From the NCBI GenBank assembly GCA_024233865.1, contig JACKPA010000003.1, positions 248,001 to 312,000 of the forward strand: 64,000 bases of DNA. The letters run 5' to 3'. Within the stretch, counting starts at the first letter, position 1. Each line of letters opens with the position of its first letter. Shown here one piece after another: positions 32,076 through 40,942 of this stretch. The stretch comes from Leptospiraceae bacterium (GTDB taxonomy: Bacteria > Spirochaetota > Leptospiria > Leptospirales > Leptospiraceae). The notes below the pieces were generated by a model. That model was given only the letters and a program-made list of their open reading frames with translations. It was not told the origin of the DNA and searched no databases. A program made the translations under genes and the position numbers.

Positions 32076-33740
32076 TTATCGGAAAAATCTTGAAAAATCG
32101 TTAAATGTTACAAGAAGCCCCAACACAATAAGAAATACAAAACCCACTCGAAGAACGAAGTTGATAATATTGCTTGGAAGAGGTTTTCCGGCTATTGCTT
32201 CGTAAAAATAAAGCAGTATATAAAACCCGTCCGCTATAGGGATGGGAAGCAAGTTCATAATCATAAGGGCAATGGATATTCTTGCTACAAAGTCCAAGTA
32301 GGTAAGCCAGCCATATTCCAAACTCAAACCCGCAAACTGAATAATTCCAACAGGACCAGACAAGGAATCTCTTGGAGAAATTAAACCTGAGAAAATCATA
32401 CCCAAACCTTTGATAGTAGTAGTGACATTCTCATAAACTTTTTTACCGGCAATCACAAAAGATTCAAAAAAACCTACATTTTTATCCAGTTTGTCCGCTT
32501 GAAATTTCATGGCTGGTCTAAACCCTAACAATCCAATGGGCTTTATGCGGAAATAAGACTTATATTTTAAATTTCCAATGGTTAAATCAATTTGCTTTCC
32601 TTGAGATTTTTGCAATTCTTCAAGCATCTCCCTGAAATCCGAAAAGCCTTGTTCGTTTATTCTAATATTGGAAACCTTCAAAGCAAGGTTAGGGTCATAG
32701 CTAGCAAAAGAATAATGTTTCACATTGAATTCTTTGAAAGAACTGTCTTCCATATTGTAAAATTCCAAAATATTGGCTTCCATAACCGGAACTTGAACTA
32801 CGGTTTTTTTAGTTATCCAGGGTGTTAGCAAGGAATATAATTTTCGAACTACTTCGATTTCTACAGTTTTCCCTTGGTATTTACCAAGTATTTCTTGAAG
32901 CTCCGGAACCGTTGAGACTGGAGTATCCTGTACTTTTAAAATCACGTCTCCGTCTTTCAGATACCTAATGGCTTTGCCTTCGAACTTTTGTGCCGGAATG
33001 TCGGTTGTGGTTTTTTCTTTGGGAATAGACTGTTTGTTTAGATCACCAATCAAGTTGGCTAGCCAAGCTCTGAATTGTTCTCCATAAGTGAATGTAACCT
33101 CTATATTCCTTTTTCCGGAAGGCTCAATGCCAATGCTGGGTCTTCCACCGGAGGTATATACATTGGGAATAATTGCCACCTTGCTTACTTTTTCTTCTCG
33201 CTTGTATTCTACTTCTAATTTTTCGCCACCGGATAGAATCACCTGAGTAAAAATGTCCTCAAAGCTTTCCGTAGGTTTTCCATTTATGGAAGTAATCTTA
33301 TCGCCACTTCTCAAACCGACTTCATAAGCAGCAGAATAATCTTGAATAGACTTATCAATAAATATCTTATTTCCCGGCTGTTCATCTCCAACATAAGCCA
33401 AAAGAGCAAAAATCAAAAAACCCATAATCAAATTGAATAGGGGACCTCCCAGTACGGGTATCATTCTTTTTATGGGAGGAGTAGACAAAAGTTCACCTGG
33501 CTTCCCTCTTAGGTTCTTTCCATATTCATCTCCACGAAATAATACATATCCACCAATGGGGATATTGGTAACTTGGAAAATCACTCCTCCGATTCTCTTT
33601 TTCCATATTCCCCTTCCGTAGCCAATGGAGAAGATTCTTGCTTTGACACCAACAATCAACCCGCAGAGTAAGTGTCCAAGTTCATGAACAAAAATACAAA
33701 CTCCGAGCATTAAAATTGCTCCTAAAATGAGTATCAACAT
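32076..33740 (-). CDS. rseP: RseP-family site-2 protease
   Basis: A 554-residue intramembrane metalloprotease. The zinc site HELGH lies in the first membrane segment (residues 19-23). GGYVLFRG follows, then two PDZ-like regions (about 120-210 and 240-300) and the second catalytic motif NLLPIPIADG in the C-terminal membrane part. It is about 100 residues longer than E. coli RseP, owing to an enlarged periplasmic region. It cleaves membrane-bound anti-sigma factors or remnant signal peptides. It is last in the rpsB operon, 2 bp behind dxr. Confidence 0.92.
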   Translation of the reverse strand: MLILILGAILMLGVCIFVHELGHLLCGLIVGVKARIFSIGYGRGIWKKRIGGVIFQVTNIPIGGYVLFRGDEYGKNLRGKPGELLSTPPIKRMIPVLGGPLFNLIMGFLIFALLAYVGDEQPGNKIFIDKSIQDYSAAYEVGLRSGDKITSINGKPTESFEDIFTQVILSGGEKLEVEYKREEKVSKVAIIPNVYTSGGRPSIGIEPSGKRNIEVTFTYGEQFRAWLANLIGDLNKQSIPKEKTTTDIPAQKFEGKAIRYLKDGDVILKVQDTPVSTVPELQEILGKYQGKTVEIEVVRKLYSLLTPWITKKTVVQVPVMEANILEFYNMEDSSFKEFNVKHYSFASYDPNLALKVSNIRINEQGFSDFREMLEELQKSQGKQIDLTIGNLKYKSYFRIKPIGLLGFRPAMKFQADKLDKNVGFFESFVIAGKKVYENVTTTIKGLGMIFSGLISPRDSLSGPVGIIQFAGLSLEYGWLTYLDFVARISIALMIMNLLPIPIADGFYILLYFYEAIAGKPLPSNIINFVLRVGFVFLIVLGLLVTFNDFSRFFR

Positions 33741-33742
33741 GA

Positions 33743-34903
33743 TTATATATTTCCTTTTTTAGTTTTTTCTTGGACGGTGATTCTTGCCATTGTATCGGCT
33801 TCTAAATATTCATCCAAATTGGAAGGGCTTTTGACGGGAACTGTTTGTAAGGCGTGATTGATTAAGGCTGGAATGTCGACAAACCTAATTTTTTTGTTTA
33901 AAAATTGTGAAACGGCTTCTTCATTAGCGGCATTAAAAATGGCTGGAGCCGTTCCACCTTGTATTCCGGCTTGGTAAGCAAGCTGGAAAGCAGGATATCT
34001 TTTGTTTTCGACTTCTTCAAACGTCAAATTTTTCCAAGATGTCGGTTCTCTTTGTATCAATAATTTTGCGTTTACTTCCGGATAGAATAGAGAATGAGAA
34101 ATCGGATAAATCATGTCCGGATGAGACGCATACAGTATGAATGCCCCGTCTTTTAATTCTACCAGTCCATGCACTATACTCTCCGGGTGAATCACAACCT
34201 TTATATCCTGGTAAGGTGTATGGAATAAAAAGTGAGCTTCAATAACTTCCAAAGCTTTATTGATCATTCCGGCAGAATCAACAGTTATTTTAGGTCCCAT
34301 CTTCCACGTAGGGTGGTTTAGGGCATCTTCAACCCCCACATTTTGAATCTCTTCCAAAGGCATTGTACGAAACGGTCCTCCAGAAGCGGTTAAGGTTAGA
34401 CTTCGGATGTTTTCTTTGCCATGGGATTCAATCAATTGAAATAGAGCATTGTGTTCCGAGTCTACCGGAACAATTTGGGCTTTTTTGTATTTTTCCAATA
34501 GTTTGCTTATATAAGGGCCAAAGGTTACCATTGTTTCTTTGTTTGCCAAAGCTATTTTTTTTTCGTTTTGGATGGCTTCAACGGTAGGTTTAATTCCCAC
34601 TGCGCCCACAACGGCAGTCACCACAATGTCTACGTTTGACTTTTTTACGATTTCCACCATCCCCTCTTCTCCATAAATGATAGGTGTTCCTTGATAATTG
34701 TCTTTTAGGAAGTACCTGTCAATGTTTGGAGAAGAAATGGTTGCATATTCAGGCTTAAACTCTTCAATTATAGACTTTGCTACTTGGATATTGCTATTCA
34801 CGCCAAAAGAAACCAGCTTAAATTTGTCCGGAAATGTTCGAATGACTTTTAGCGTAGAAGTTCCAACCGAACCAGAAGCACCAAGTAGGGATATATTTTT
34901 CAT
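33743..34903 (-). CDS. dxr: 1-deoxy-D-xylulose 5-phosphate reductoisomerase
   Basis: A 386-residue enzyme of the MEP isoprenoid pathway. It converts DXP to MEP with NADPH. Motifs are GASGSVGTSTL (NADPH binding, residues 7-17), ANKETMV, PVDSEHNALFQ, TASGGPFR (substrate loop) and NHPTWKMGPKITVDSAGMINK (shortened core: WKMGxKITVDSA). Length is typical. It ends 2 bp before rseP and follows cdsA by 4 bp. Confidence 0.96.
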   Translation of the reverse strand: MKNISLLGASGSVGTSTLKVIRTFPDKFKLVSFGVNSNIQVAKSIIEEFKPEYATISSPNIDRYFLKDNYQGTPIIYGEEGMVEIVKKSNVDIVVTAVVGAVGIKPTVEAIQNEKKIALANKETMVTFGPYISKLLEKYKKAQIVPVDSEHNALFQLIESHGKENIRSLTLTASGGPFRTMPLEEIQNVGVEDALNHPTWKMGPKITVDSAGMINKALEVIEAHFLFHTPYQDIKVVIHPESIVHGLVELKDGAFILYASHPDMIYPISHSLFYPEVNAKLLIQREPTSWKNLTFEEVENKRYPAFQLAYQAGIQGGTAPAIFNAANEEAVSQFLNKKIRFVDIPALINHALQTVPVKSPSNLDEYLEADTMARITVQEKTKKGNI

Positions 34904-34907
34904 GATT

Positions 34908-35816
34908 TCAAATAAAAAACCCTAACAATGATTTGAATTTTATATAGTAATAAGAAACAGGAATAGTAAATACAAGAGAATCTATTCTGTCCAAAACCCC
35001 ACCATGACCGGGAATAACGGAAGCAGAATCTTTTACCTTGGCATCCCTTTTGACGGCAGATTCAGCTAAATCTCCAACTACGGTAACCAATGAAATAAAG
35101 ATGGAAAACAAAACTCCTTCTATTCCGACAACCGGTGTCTTTTCATGAAAAAACTGTTCCCAAACAAAATTGAGAGCAAAAACGTATAGAATAGCACATA
35201 TTACACCGGTAACATATCCTTCATAAGTCTTTTTAGGAGAAATTTTAAGTCCGGTCGGATGCCTTCCAAAAAATCTTCCTCCGAAATAACCACCCGTATC
35301 GGTCCACATGGTAATCCCACATACCAACCAAATATAATATAACGAGTTTGTGTACCCCATAAGTAAAAGAAAGTGTCCAAGTGGTAAAGCGATATAAAGA
35401 ATCCCAAACAAGGTTGTTGAAACGGAAAAAATTGCTCCATCTGCCGGTCTTTTGATAATTTGCAGTAGTAAAGAGCCTAAAACGGTTAGCATAATCAAAG
35501 CAAAGAAAAAGACATCCAATTCCAAGCCAACAAAACTGCTTAATATATCCGGTTTAGGTGTTTTGGTTTGGATCAAAAGAAATTTAACATAAAACATGTT
35601 ATAGATTATAAAAGCAATCAATTGACCGAAACCACTAAAGGCTCGCCCTTCTTCTGTTTTTGAAATAGTATAAAATTCTTTGATTCCTAAGTATAAAAAT
35701 AGATAACCAAATAAGTACAACGGTAAAAAATATAAGCCGGTGTACTGAACGGCAAATATAAAATATGCCAGTAAAAAAAGAGCAGATATTACTCTTGTAA
35801 GTGTTTCATTCTTCAT
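34908..35816 (-). CDS. cdsA: Phosphatidate cytidylyltransferase
   Basis: A 302-residue membrane enzyme making CDP-diacylglycerol from CTP and phosphatidate. It has about eight hydrophobic segments and the CdsA signature near the C-terminus (KRDAKVKDSASVIPGHGGVLDRIDS, given here as KRxxxxKDxxxxIPGHGGxLDRxDS). It overlaps uppS by ATGA (35813-35816). Confidence 0.95.
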   Translation of the reverse strand: MKNETLTRVISALFLLAYFIFAVQYTGLYFLPLYLFGYLFLYLGIKEFYTISKTEEGRAFSGFGQLIAFIIYNMFYVKFLLIQTKTPKPDILSSFVGLELDVFFFALIMLTVLGSLLLQIIKRPADGAIFSVSTTLFGILYIALPLGHFLLLMGYTNSLYYIWLVCGITMWTDTGGYFGGRFFGRHPTGLKISPKKTYEGYVTGVICAILYVFALNFVWEQFFHEKTPVVGIEGVLFSIFISLVTVVGDLAESAVKRDAKVKDSASVIPGHGGVLDRIDSLVFTIPVSYYYIKFKSLLGFFI

Positions 35817-36538
35817 TTTTGTTTCACATCTCCAAATTTGCGTACTCTGCTTTTAAACCAATCCAAAGCAGTATGTAGAGAATCTTTATCAAAATCAGGC
35901 CACAAAACATCCGTAAAATATAGTTCAGCATAAGCACTTTGCCAAAGTAAAAAATTGGATAATCGCTTTTCTCCCCCGGTTCGAATTAACAAATCTACAT
36001 CCGGCAAATGATAGGTATACAAATGGTTTTCTATATCTTTTTCCTTAATTTTTGTATCCAAAGGCTTCTCTTTGTTGGACCTTTCTTTTAAAACTTCATT
36101 AACCGAATGAACGATTTCTGCATGAGAACCGTAATTCAAACAAAAATTTACGATTATACTTTTATTCTTTTGGGTTTGCTCGATAGCTAAATCAACTTTT
36201 TTAAGACTGTTTTTAGGTATTTTATCTCTTGAACCCGAATGTATTATTTTTACACCTTTCCTGTGTATATCATCCAATTCTTTATCAATAAATTCCTCTA
36301 AAAGGGAGTAAATGGAATGAATTTCAGAAGGTGGTCTTTTCCAATTTTCCGTAGAAAAGGCATACAAAGAAATAACTTTTAAGCCAATTTCCAGGGATGT
36401 ATCTAATAAACGTTTGATTGCATTAGAACCTTCTCTATGTCCTTCTACTCTAGGTAGACCCCTGCCTGATGCCCATCTTCCATTGCCATCCATTATAATG
36501 GCAACGTGTTTTGGTAAACTTTTTGATAAAATTTGCAC
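35813..36538 (-). CDS. uppS: Undecaprenyl diphosphate synthase
   Basis: A 241-residue cis-prenyltransferase. It starts with PKHVAIIMDGNGRWA (catalytic Asp) and GHREGSNAIKR, and has YAFSTENWKRP and the C-terminal RTGGEKRLSNFLLWQSAYAEL (core RTxGExRLSNFLLWQ). It supplies the lipid carrier for peptidoglycan and LPS. It lies 14 bp behind frr. Confidence 0.96.
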   Translation of the reverse strand: MQILSKSLPKHVAIIMDGNGRWASGRGLPRVEGHREGSNAIKRLLDTSLEIGLKVISLYAFSTENWKRPPSEIHSIYSLLEEFIDKELDDIHRKGVKIIHSGSRDKIPKNSLKKVDLAIEQTQKNKSIIVNFCLNYGSHAEIVHSVNEVLKERSNKEKPLDTKIKEKDIENHLYTYHLPDVDLLIRTGGEKRLSNFLLWQSAYAELYFTDVLWPDFDKDSLHTALDWFKSRVRKFGDVKQK

Positions 36539-36552
36539 TTTATTAAAATTAC

Positions 36553-37116
36553 TTATACCGTTGTAATTTCTTTTTCTTTTGTGCTGGTGACTTCGCTAAT
36601 CTGTCCGATATAGGAGTCAGTGATTTTTTGAATTTGATCCATCAAAGATTTTACCTCATCTTGGGAAGCGTTTTGTACTTCTTTTTTAATATCATCATTT
36701 ATATCACGACGAATATTTCGGATAGCTATTTTTTTATCCTCCGACTTTTGCTTTACCAATTTAACCAGTTCCTTCCTACGCTCTCCTGTTAATTCCGGTA
36801 AATTAACTCTAATTACTACACCATCATTGTTGGGCGTTAAACCTAAACCCGAATTTTGAATGGCTTTCTCAATGTTTTTTATAGAAGCTTTGTCGTAAGG
36901 ATTGATAACAAATAACCTTGGCTCCGGAGTTGAAATTGTTGCCAATTGGTTTAGTGCGGTTAGTGCACCATAATATTCAACCTTTATTTCCTCTAACATT
37001 GCCGGATTTGCTCTACCGGAACGTATTTGCTGGAAATCCTTTTTTAGAGCATCTATCGTTTTTTCCATTTTAATTTTAGTTCTTTCTATGTAATCAGTAT
37101 AATCAGGATCAACCAT
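36553..37116 (-). CDS. frr: Ribosome recycling factor
   Basis: A protein of about 187 residues. It starts MVDPDYTDYIERTK at ATG 37116; the codon before is TTG, so a start 3 bases earlier is also possible. It has QIRSGRANPAMLEEI, NPYDKASIKNIEKAI and IRVNLPELTGERRKEL. It releases ribosomes after termination with EF-G. The start overlaps the end of pyrH by about 8 bp, with GGAGG 9 bases upstream. Confidence 0.96.
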   Translation of the reverse strand: MVDPDYTDYIERTKIKMEKTIDALKKDFQQIRSGRANPAMLEEIKVEYYGALTALNQLATISTPEPRLFVINPYDKASIKNIEKAIQNSGLGLTPNNDGVVIRVNLPELTGERRKELVKLVKQKSEDKKIAIRNIRRDINDDIKKEVQNASQDEVKSLMDQIQKITDSYIGQISEVTSTKEKEITTV

Positions 37117-37852
37117 CAAAAATTACCTCCTCTGAATTTGAGATTAACGTACCTACATCTTTGCCTGATATTATATCCCTTAAATTGCCATTTTTAAAAA
37201 TGTCAAACACTATTATTGGCATTTCATTTTCCATACAAAGACTGAGTGCGGTTTGGTCCATTACTCTTAGTCGCCTTTGGATCGATTCCGTAAACGATAT
37301 CTTTGCAAATCTTTTAGCATTTGTGTCAATTTTAGGATCAGCAGAGTATACACCATCAACTTTAGTTGCTTTTAGTATTATTTGTGCTCCTATCTCAACC
37401 GCTCTCAAACTAGCTGTAGTATCGGTTGTAAAATAGGGATTTCCGGTTCCACCTGCAAAAATAACGATACGTTTTTTTTCCAAGTGTCTTACAGCTCTTC
37501 TTCGAATGTAAGGCTCAGCAATTGAATTGATTTCAATTGCCGAAAGAACTCGAGTAAATAGCCCCATTTTTTCACATGCGTCCTGAAGAGCAAGAGCATT
37601 CATAATGGTTGCCATCATTCCCATATAATCAGCAGTTACTCTATCAATTCCCTTTTCAACACCTTTAATCCCTCTAAAAATGTTCCCTCCACCCACAACC
37701 ATAGCGATTTCAATACCCTGGTGATGGATTTCCGCTATTTCTTTTCCGAGTGAGTGGAGTTTTTGAGAACTAATTCCATACTCTCCTTCGCCCGCAAGGG
37801 CTTCACCGGAGAGCTTGATCAAAATTCTTTTATAGTTTTTGGGATGTCCCAA
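37109..37852 (-). CDS. pyrH: UMP kinase
   Basis: A 247-residue amino acid kinase-fold enzyme that phosphorylates UMP to UDP. Motifs are ILIKLSGEALAG, VVGGGNIFRG, DYMGMMATIMNALALQDA, and FAGGTGNPYFTTDTTA. Length is normal. It follows tsf by 3 bp in the conserved rpsB-tsf-pyrH-frr order. Confidence 0.97.
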   Translation of the reverse strand: MGHPKNYKRILIKLSGEALAGEGEYGISSQKLHSLGKEIAEIHHQGIEIAMVVGGGNIFRGIKGVEKGIDRVTADYMGMMATIMNALALQDACEKMGLFTRVLSAIEINSIAEPYIRRRAVRHLEKKRIVIFAGGTGNPYFTTDTTASLRAVEIGAQIILKATKVDGVYSADPKIDTNAKRFAKISFTESIQRRLRVMDQTALSLCMENEMPIIVFDIFKNGNLRDIISGKDVGTLISNSEEVIFDG

Positions 37853-37855
37853 AAG

Positions 37856-38446
37856 TTACCCGCCAATTTGATATCGGGTGAACCGACCGATAGTTATATT
37901 TTCACCAAATTTCATGATTGCATCTTGGATCAAATCGTTTATCGTTTTATTCCCGTCTTTAAAAAACTTTTGTTCTAAAAGACAAATTTCAGAATATAGA
38001 CTTTGTAGCTTACCAGGAACTATTTTATCTAAAATCTCTTCTTTTTTTCCTTGTTCTAAGAGATTTGCTCGAATAATTTTGGATTCTTTTTCGATTATCT
38101 CGCTTGGAACATCTTCTATTTTTACATAAGACGGATTCATTCCCGTGATTTGTAAGCAAATTTCATTACCAAGTGCTTGGAATTCTTCATTTTTTGCTAC
38201 AAAGTCTGTTTCACAGTTCAATTCTAATAAAACACCTATTTTACCATTGTGAACGTAACTAACAATGGTTCCTTCTTTTGTTTCCCTGCTGGCTTTTTTA
38301 GCTGCTTTGGCAAGACCTTTTTCTCTAAGAAAATCAACTGCTTTTTCGATGCTATTGTTACATTCTGCAAGGGCTTTCTTGCAATCTAACATTCCAGCTC
38401 CGGTTCTTTCTCTTAATTCTTTAATTTGTTCTGTAGGTGTAGACAA
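37856..38446 (-). CDS. tsf: Elongation factor Ts, short form
   Basis: A 196-residue protein with an N-terminal UBA-like domain (IKELRERTGAGMLDCKKAL), then KKASRETKEGTIVSYVH and the core motif LNCETDFVAKNEEF. It exchanges GDP on EF-Tu. It is shorter than the E. coli factor (283), having one core subdomain, as in Thermus and in Leptospira-type genomes. It lies 2 bp behind rpsB. Confidence 0.96.
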   Translation of the reverse strand: MSTPTEQIKELRERTGAGMLDCKKALAECNNSIEKAVDFLREKGLAKAAKKASRETKEGTIVSYVHNGKIGVLLELNCETDFVAKNEEFQALGNEICLQITGMNPSYVKIEDVPSEIIEKESKIIRANLLEQGKKEEILDKIVPGKLQSLYSEICLLEQKFFKDGNKTINDLIQDAIMKFGENITIGRFTRYQIGG

Positions 38447-38448
38447 AT

Positions 38449-39471
38449 TTAGACTCCTCCTGTAGTATTCTCATTTTTTGGCTCTTCTTCTTTTGTTTCT
38501 ACAGTAGCAACTGGCTCTTCTTCCTTTACTGTTACGACTGATTCGGTTTGCGGCGGTGTAGACCCAACTTCCTCTGACGGGGTAGAGACAACAGGTTTTT
38601 CTTTTGTACCGGCTTCTTTGTCTGCCGGACTAATTTCTCTGGCTTGAGCAAACTCCTTTTCATAAGAATCATCATCGTCTTTGATAAATTTTCCTTCTTC
38701 GTCGTATTCACCCTGGTAGTTGATTTTAATCATTTCATCTTCATCTACGTCAAAATCATCGCTAAACTTAGGTTTTTCAACTTCCCCGCCTGTCCCTTCT
38801 ATTACAGCATTTGCCATTGTTTCCAAAAATAAACGAATTGCTCGAATAGCATCATCATTTCCAGGAATAGCAAAGTCTATTAATTCGGGGTCACAATTTG
38901 TATCAATAACCGCAAAAACAGTAAGACCTAATTTTTTAGCCTCTTTTACAGCGATTTCTTCTTTTTTAGGGTCTATTACGAATAGGATTTCCGGAATGGT
39001 ATTCATATCTTTGATACCACCCAAAGTTTTTCTGAGTTTTTCCAGTTCTCTTTGTAGACCCAGTTGCTCTCTTTTTGTTTTTACCATGGTATCAAGAGTA
39101 TTACTTTCCACCATTTGTTCTAATTTTTTTAAACGAGCAATGCTTTTTTTAACAGTATTCCAATTGGTTAAAAGACCGCCTAGCCACCTGTTGGATATAT
39201 AATACATACTGCATCTTTGAGCTTCGTCTTCTACTGCACCTCTTGCTTGTTTTTTTGTGCCTACAAACAGAACTTTTTTTCCTTGTGAGGTAAGTTTTTT
39301 GAGAGCATCATAAGCTTCTTTTGTTTTTTGAACGGTTTTTTGAAGGTCAATGATGTGAATTCCATTTCTTGCCGTAAAAACATAAGGAGCCATTTTTGGA
39401 TTCCATTTTCTGGTTTGATGACCAAAATGAACTCCAGCTTCCAGTAGGTTTTTCATTGATATTACTGACAT
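38449..39471 (-). CDS. rpsB: Ribosomal protein S2 with long acidic tail
   Basis: A 340-residue protein. Residues 1-235 are standard S2 (LLEAGVHFGHQTRKWNPKM, RWLGGLLTNW, VIDTNCDPELIDFAIPGNDDA). Residues 236-340 are a low-complexity extension rich in Glu, Asp, Thr and Val that most S2 proteins lack. The tail is probably disordered and surface-exposed on the 30S head-body junction (inference). The ATG follows immediately behind the stop of the DUF4321 gene, within AAAAGGGGATTAA. Confidence 0.95.
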   Translation of the reverse strand: MSVISMKNLLEAGVHFGHQTRKWNPKMAPYVFTARNGIHIIDLQKTVQKTKEAYDALKKLTSQGKKVLFVGTKKQARGAVEDEAQRCSMYYISNRWLGGLLTNWNTVKKSIARLKKLEQMVESNTLDTMVKTKREQLGLQRELEKLRKTLGGIKDMNTIPEILFVIDPKKEEIAVKEAKKLGLTVFAVIDTNCDPELIDFAIPGNDDAIRAIRLFLETMANAVIEGTGGEVEKPKFSDDFDVDEDEMIKINYQGEYDEEGKFIKDDDDSYEKEFAQAREISPADKEAGTKEKPVVSTPSEEVGSTPPQTESVVTVKEEEPVATVETKEEEPKNENTTGGV

Positions 39472-39714
39472 TTAATCCCCTTTTTTGTATACGAGATACA
39501 AGGTTACCACCAGCCCTAAAAGGCTAGCAGGGGTTAATCGTATCTCGCCTTGAATTATATTTATGATATAAAAATCGAGTGCGACGGGTTTTGTAAACAG
39601 CGCATAAGAAAACAGATGTATCTCAAGCAACTTATCCAACAAACTACCCAAAACCGACCCAATCAATAATCCTAAAAAAAACACCCATACTCTATTTACA
39701 ATAGATAATTTCAT
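39472..39714 (-). CDS. DUF4321-like small membrane protein
   Basis: An 80-residue protein from ATG 39714 (a TTG at 39738 is an alternative). It has one N-terminal membrane segment (VWVFFLGLLIGSVLGSLLDKLL) and a second near the end (ASLLGLVVTLYLVYKKG). The GLLxGSxLGxLL pattern is DUF4321-like. The stop codon touches the ATG of rpsB, so translation is coupled. Function is unknown. Confidence 0.65.
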   Translation of the reverse strand: MKLSIVNRVWVFFLGLLIGSVLGSLLDKLLEIHLFSYALFTKPVALDFYIINIIQGEIRLTPASLLGLVVTLYLVYKKGD

Positions 39715-39772
39715 GGTGTTTTTAATTAATAAAACCAATAGATTTCACTAAGGGCTATAACGCAACTAATAA

Positions 39773-40135
39773 TTATTTTGGTGGAATCATTTCGCAATTT
39801 CCATCAAAAACTACTCCATTTGCTATTTGCAATTTAGCAGTTTTTATATTTCCATTGACTTTACCGGTAGATAGCATTTCGATACGTTCCAAAGCAACAA
39901 CATTACCTGTTACATGTCCGCCTACAATAACGGTGTGAGCTTTGATGTTTGCTTTAATAACAGCTTCTTCACTAATGTAAAGATAGCCGTCCGAAATGAT
40001 TTCGCCCTCAAATTGACCCGATATCTGAAGCGGTTTTTTAAAGGTTAGTATTCCGTTAAAGTATGTTTCTTTGCCCAGTATGGTAGAAATAGCACCATGT
40101 TCCGTAATCATTAATTGATTGTTTTTCTTTGTCAT
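39773..40135 (-). CDS. Bactofilin
   Basis: A 120-residue beta-helical polymer-forming protein: STILGKETYFNGILTF, LQISGQFEGEIISDGYLYIS, AHTVIVGGHVTGNVVALERIE and STGKVNGNIKTAKLQI show the repeated GxxxG pattern of bactofilins. These proteins form filaments that scaffold cell-wall enzymes and help set cell shape, relevant for a helical cell. It follows a 73-residue TPR-like gene by 17 bp. Confidence 0.9.
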   Translation of the reverse strand: MTKKNNQLMITEHGAISTILGKETYFNGILTFKKPLQISGQFEGEIISDGYLYISEEAVIKANIKAHTVIVGGHVTGNVVALERIEMLSTGKVNGNIKTAKLQIANGVVFDGNCEMIPPK

Positions 40136-40152
40136 ATATTCCTTTCCTGCTC

Positions 40153-40374
40153 CTACTTTGTCTTCATGACGTAAACACCGTCCCAGTCCATCGGAGGTGG
40201 GTTTTTGATAAACTCAAGACATCTGGTTTCGTATAATTTGGAGGGTGTGTCGTTTGGTTTGATTTTTAGAGCTTCTTGAAATAATTTTAAAGCTTTTTGA
40301 AATTCCCTATCTTTGTACAATTCCAATCCTTGGTTGTAAAAGTTAACTACTTGTTTCATTTCTTCTGTTATCAT
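40153..40374 (-). CDS. Stand-alone TPR tail of the cyclase type
   Basis: A 73-residue protein with one TPR unit (NQGLELYKDREFQKALKLF) and an ending DTPSKLYETRCLEF, PPPMDWDGVYVMKTK. This ending is the usual C-terminal module of spirochaetal CHASE2/adenylate cyclases (RCxxFxxxPPPxDWDGV). Here it occurs without the cyclase. It may interact with the bactofilin next to it (inference). Confidence 0.65.
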   Translation of the reverse strand: MITEEMKQVVNFYNQGLELYKDREFQKALKLFQEALKIKPNDTPSKLYETRCLEFIKNPPPMDWDGVYVMKTK

Positions 40375-40467
40375 TTTAAACCTTCATAAATACCTTTGAG
40401 AATCCATTCAAGATTTTTTTTAGTTGCAAATAATAATTGCATATAATTTGATATAGCGAAGGGGGGG

Positions 40468-40494
40468 TTGTGTAAAAAGTGGCTTTTTATACAA
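40468..40494. promoter_or_regulatory. Hairpin upstream of the ATP synthase operon
   Basis: TTGTGTAAAAAG-TGG-CTTTTTATACAA forms a 12-bp stem with one G-T position, directly behind a run of seven G (40461-40467). It lies in the 175-bp divergent gap between the TPR gene and the atpI-like gene. It could be an operator or, read either way, a transcript-end structure. Confidence 0.4.
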
Positions 40495-40549
40495 TTCTAA
40501 GAAAAATGGGAAAATACTCTTTTCTTATCCAATTGCCATTATAGATAAT

Positions 40550-40942
40550 ATGAATGCTATTGATTTTACAAAAATTGAAAAAAAGAAATTTAATTTTTAC
40601 TATTTTTTATCTATTAGTGTTTACTTGCTGTTCTCTTTCTGGATGGAGAATTGGTTTTTTAATACAAGTCATTTGTTTACCTATGGTATGGTAAGCTGTT
40701 TTGTTATTCAATTTCTAATTATGGAATTAAGATTGAACGCTGTTTTGTCAAGGCAAAACGCCTCAATGCTTCAAATGAGTATATCCTTCCTGTCCTTCTT
40801 TTTAAACATTTTAATTTTAATTTTTTTTATAAAATATTTTAATAAAAACACTATATTACTTGGATTTTTGATTGCCTTTAATATAGGTCTTATAAACATT
40901 GTTTTTATATCATATTTTCTTAGTAAGCAAAAGACTCAATGA
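40550..40942 (+). CDS. AtpI-like membrane protein
   Basis: A 130-residue protein with four hydrophobic segments (about 20-35, 45-61, 75-97, 103-124). The position directly before atpB and the four-span layout fit an AtpI-type assembly factor for the F-type ATPase c-ring, but sequence motifs are poor. It overlaps atpB by ATGA (40939-40942). Confidence 0.6.
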   Translation: MNAIDFTKIEKKKFNFYYFLSISVYLLFSFWMENWFFNTSHLFTYGMVSCFVIQFLIMELRLNAVLSRQNASMLQMSISFLSFFLNILILIFFIKYFNKNTILLGFLIAFNIGLINIVFISYFLSKQKTQ

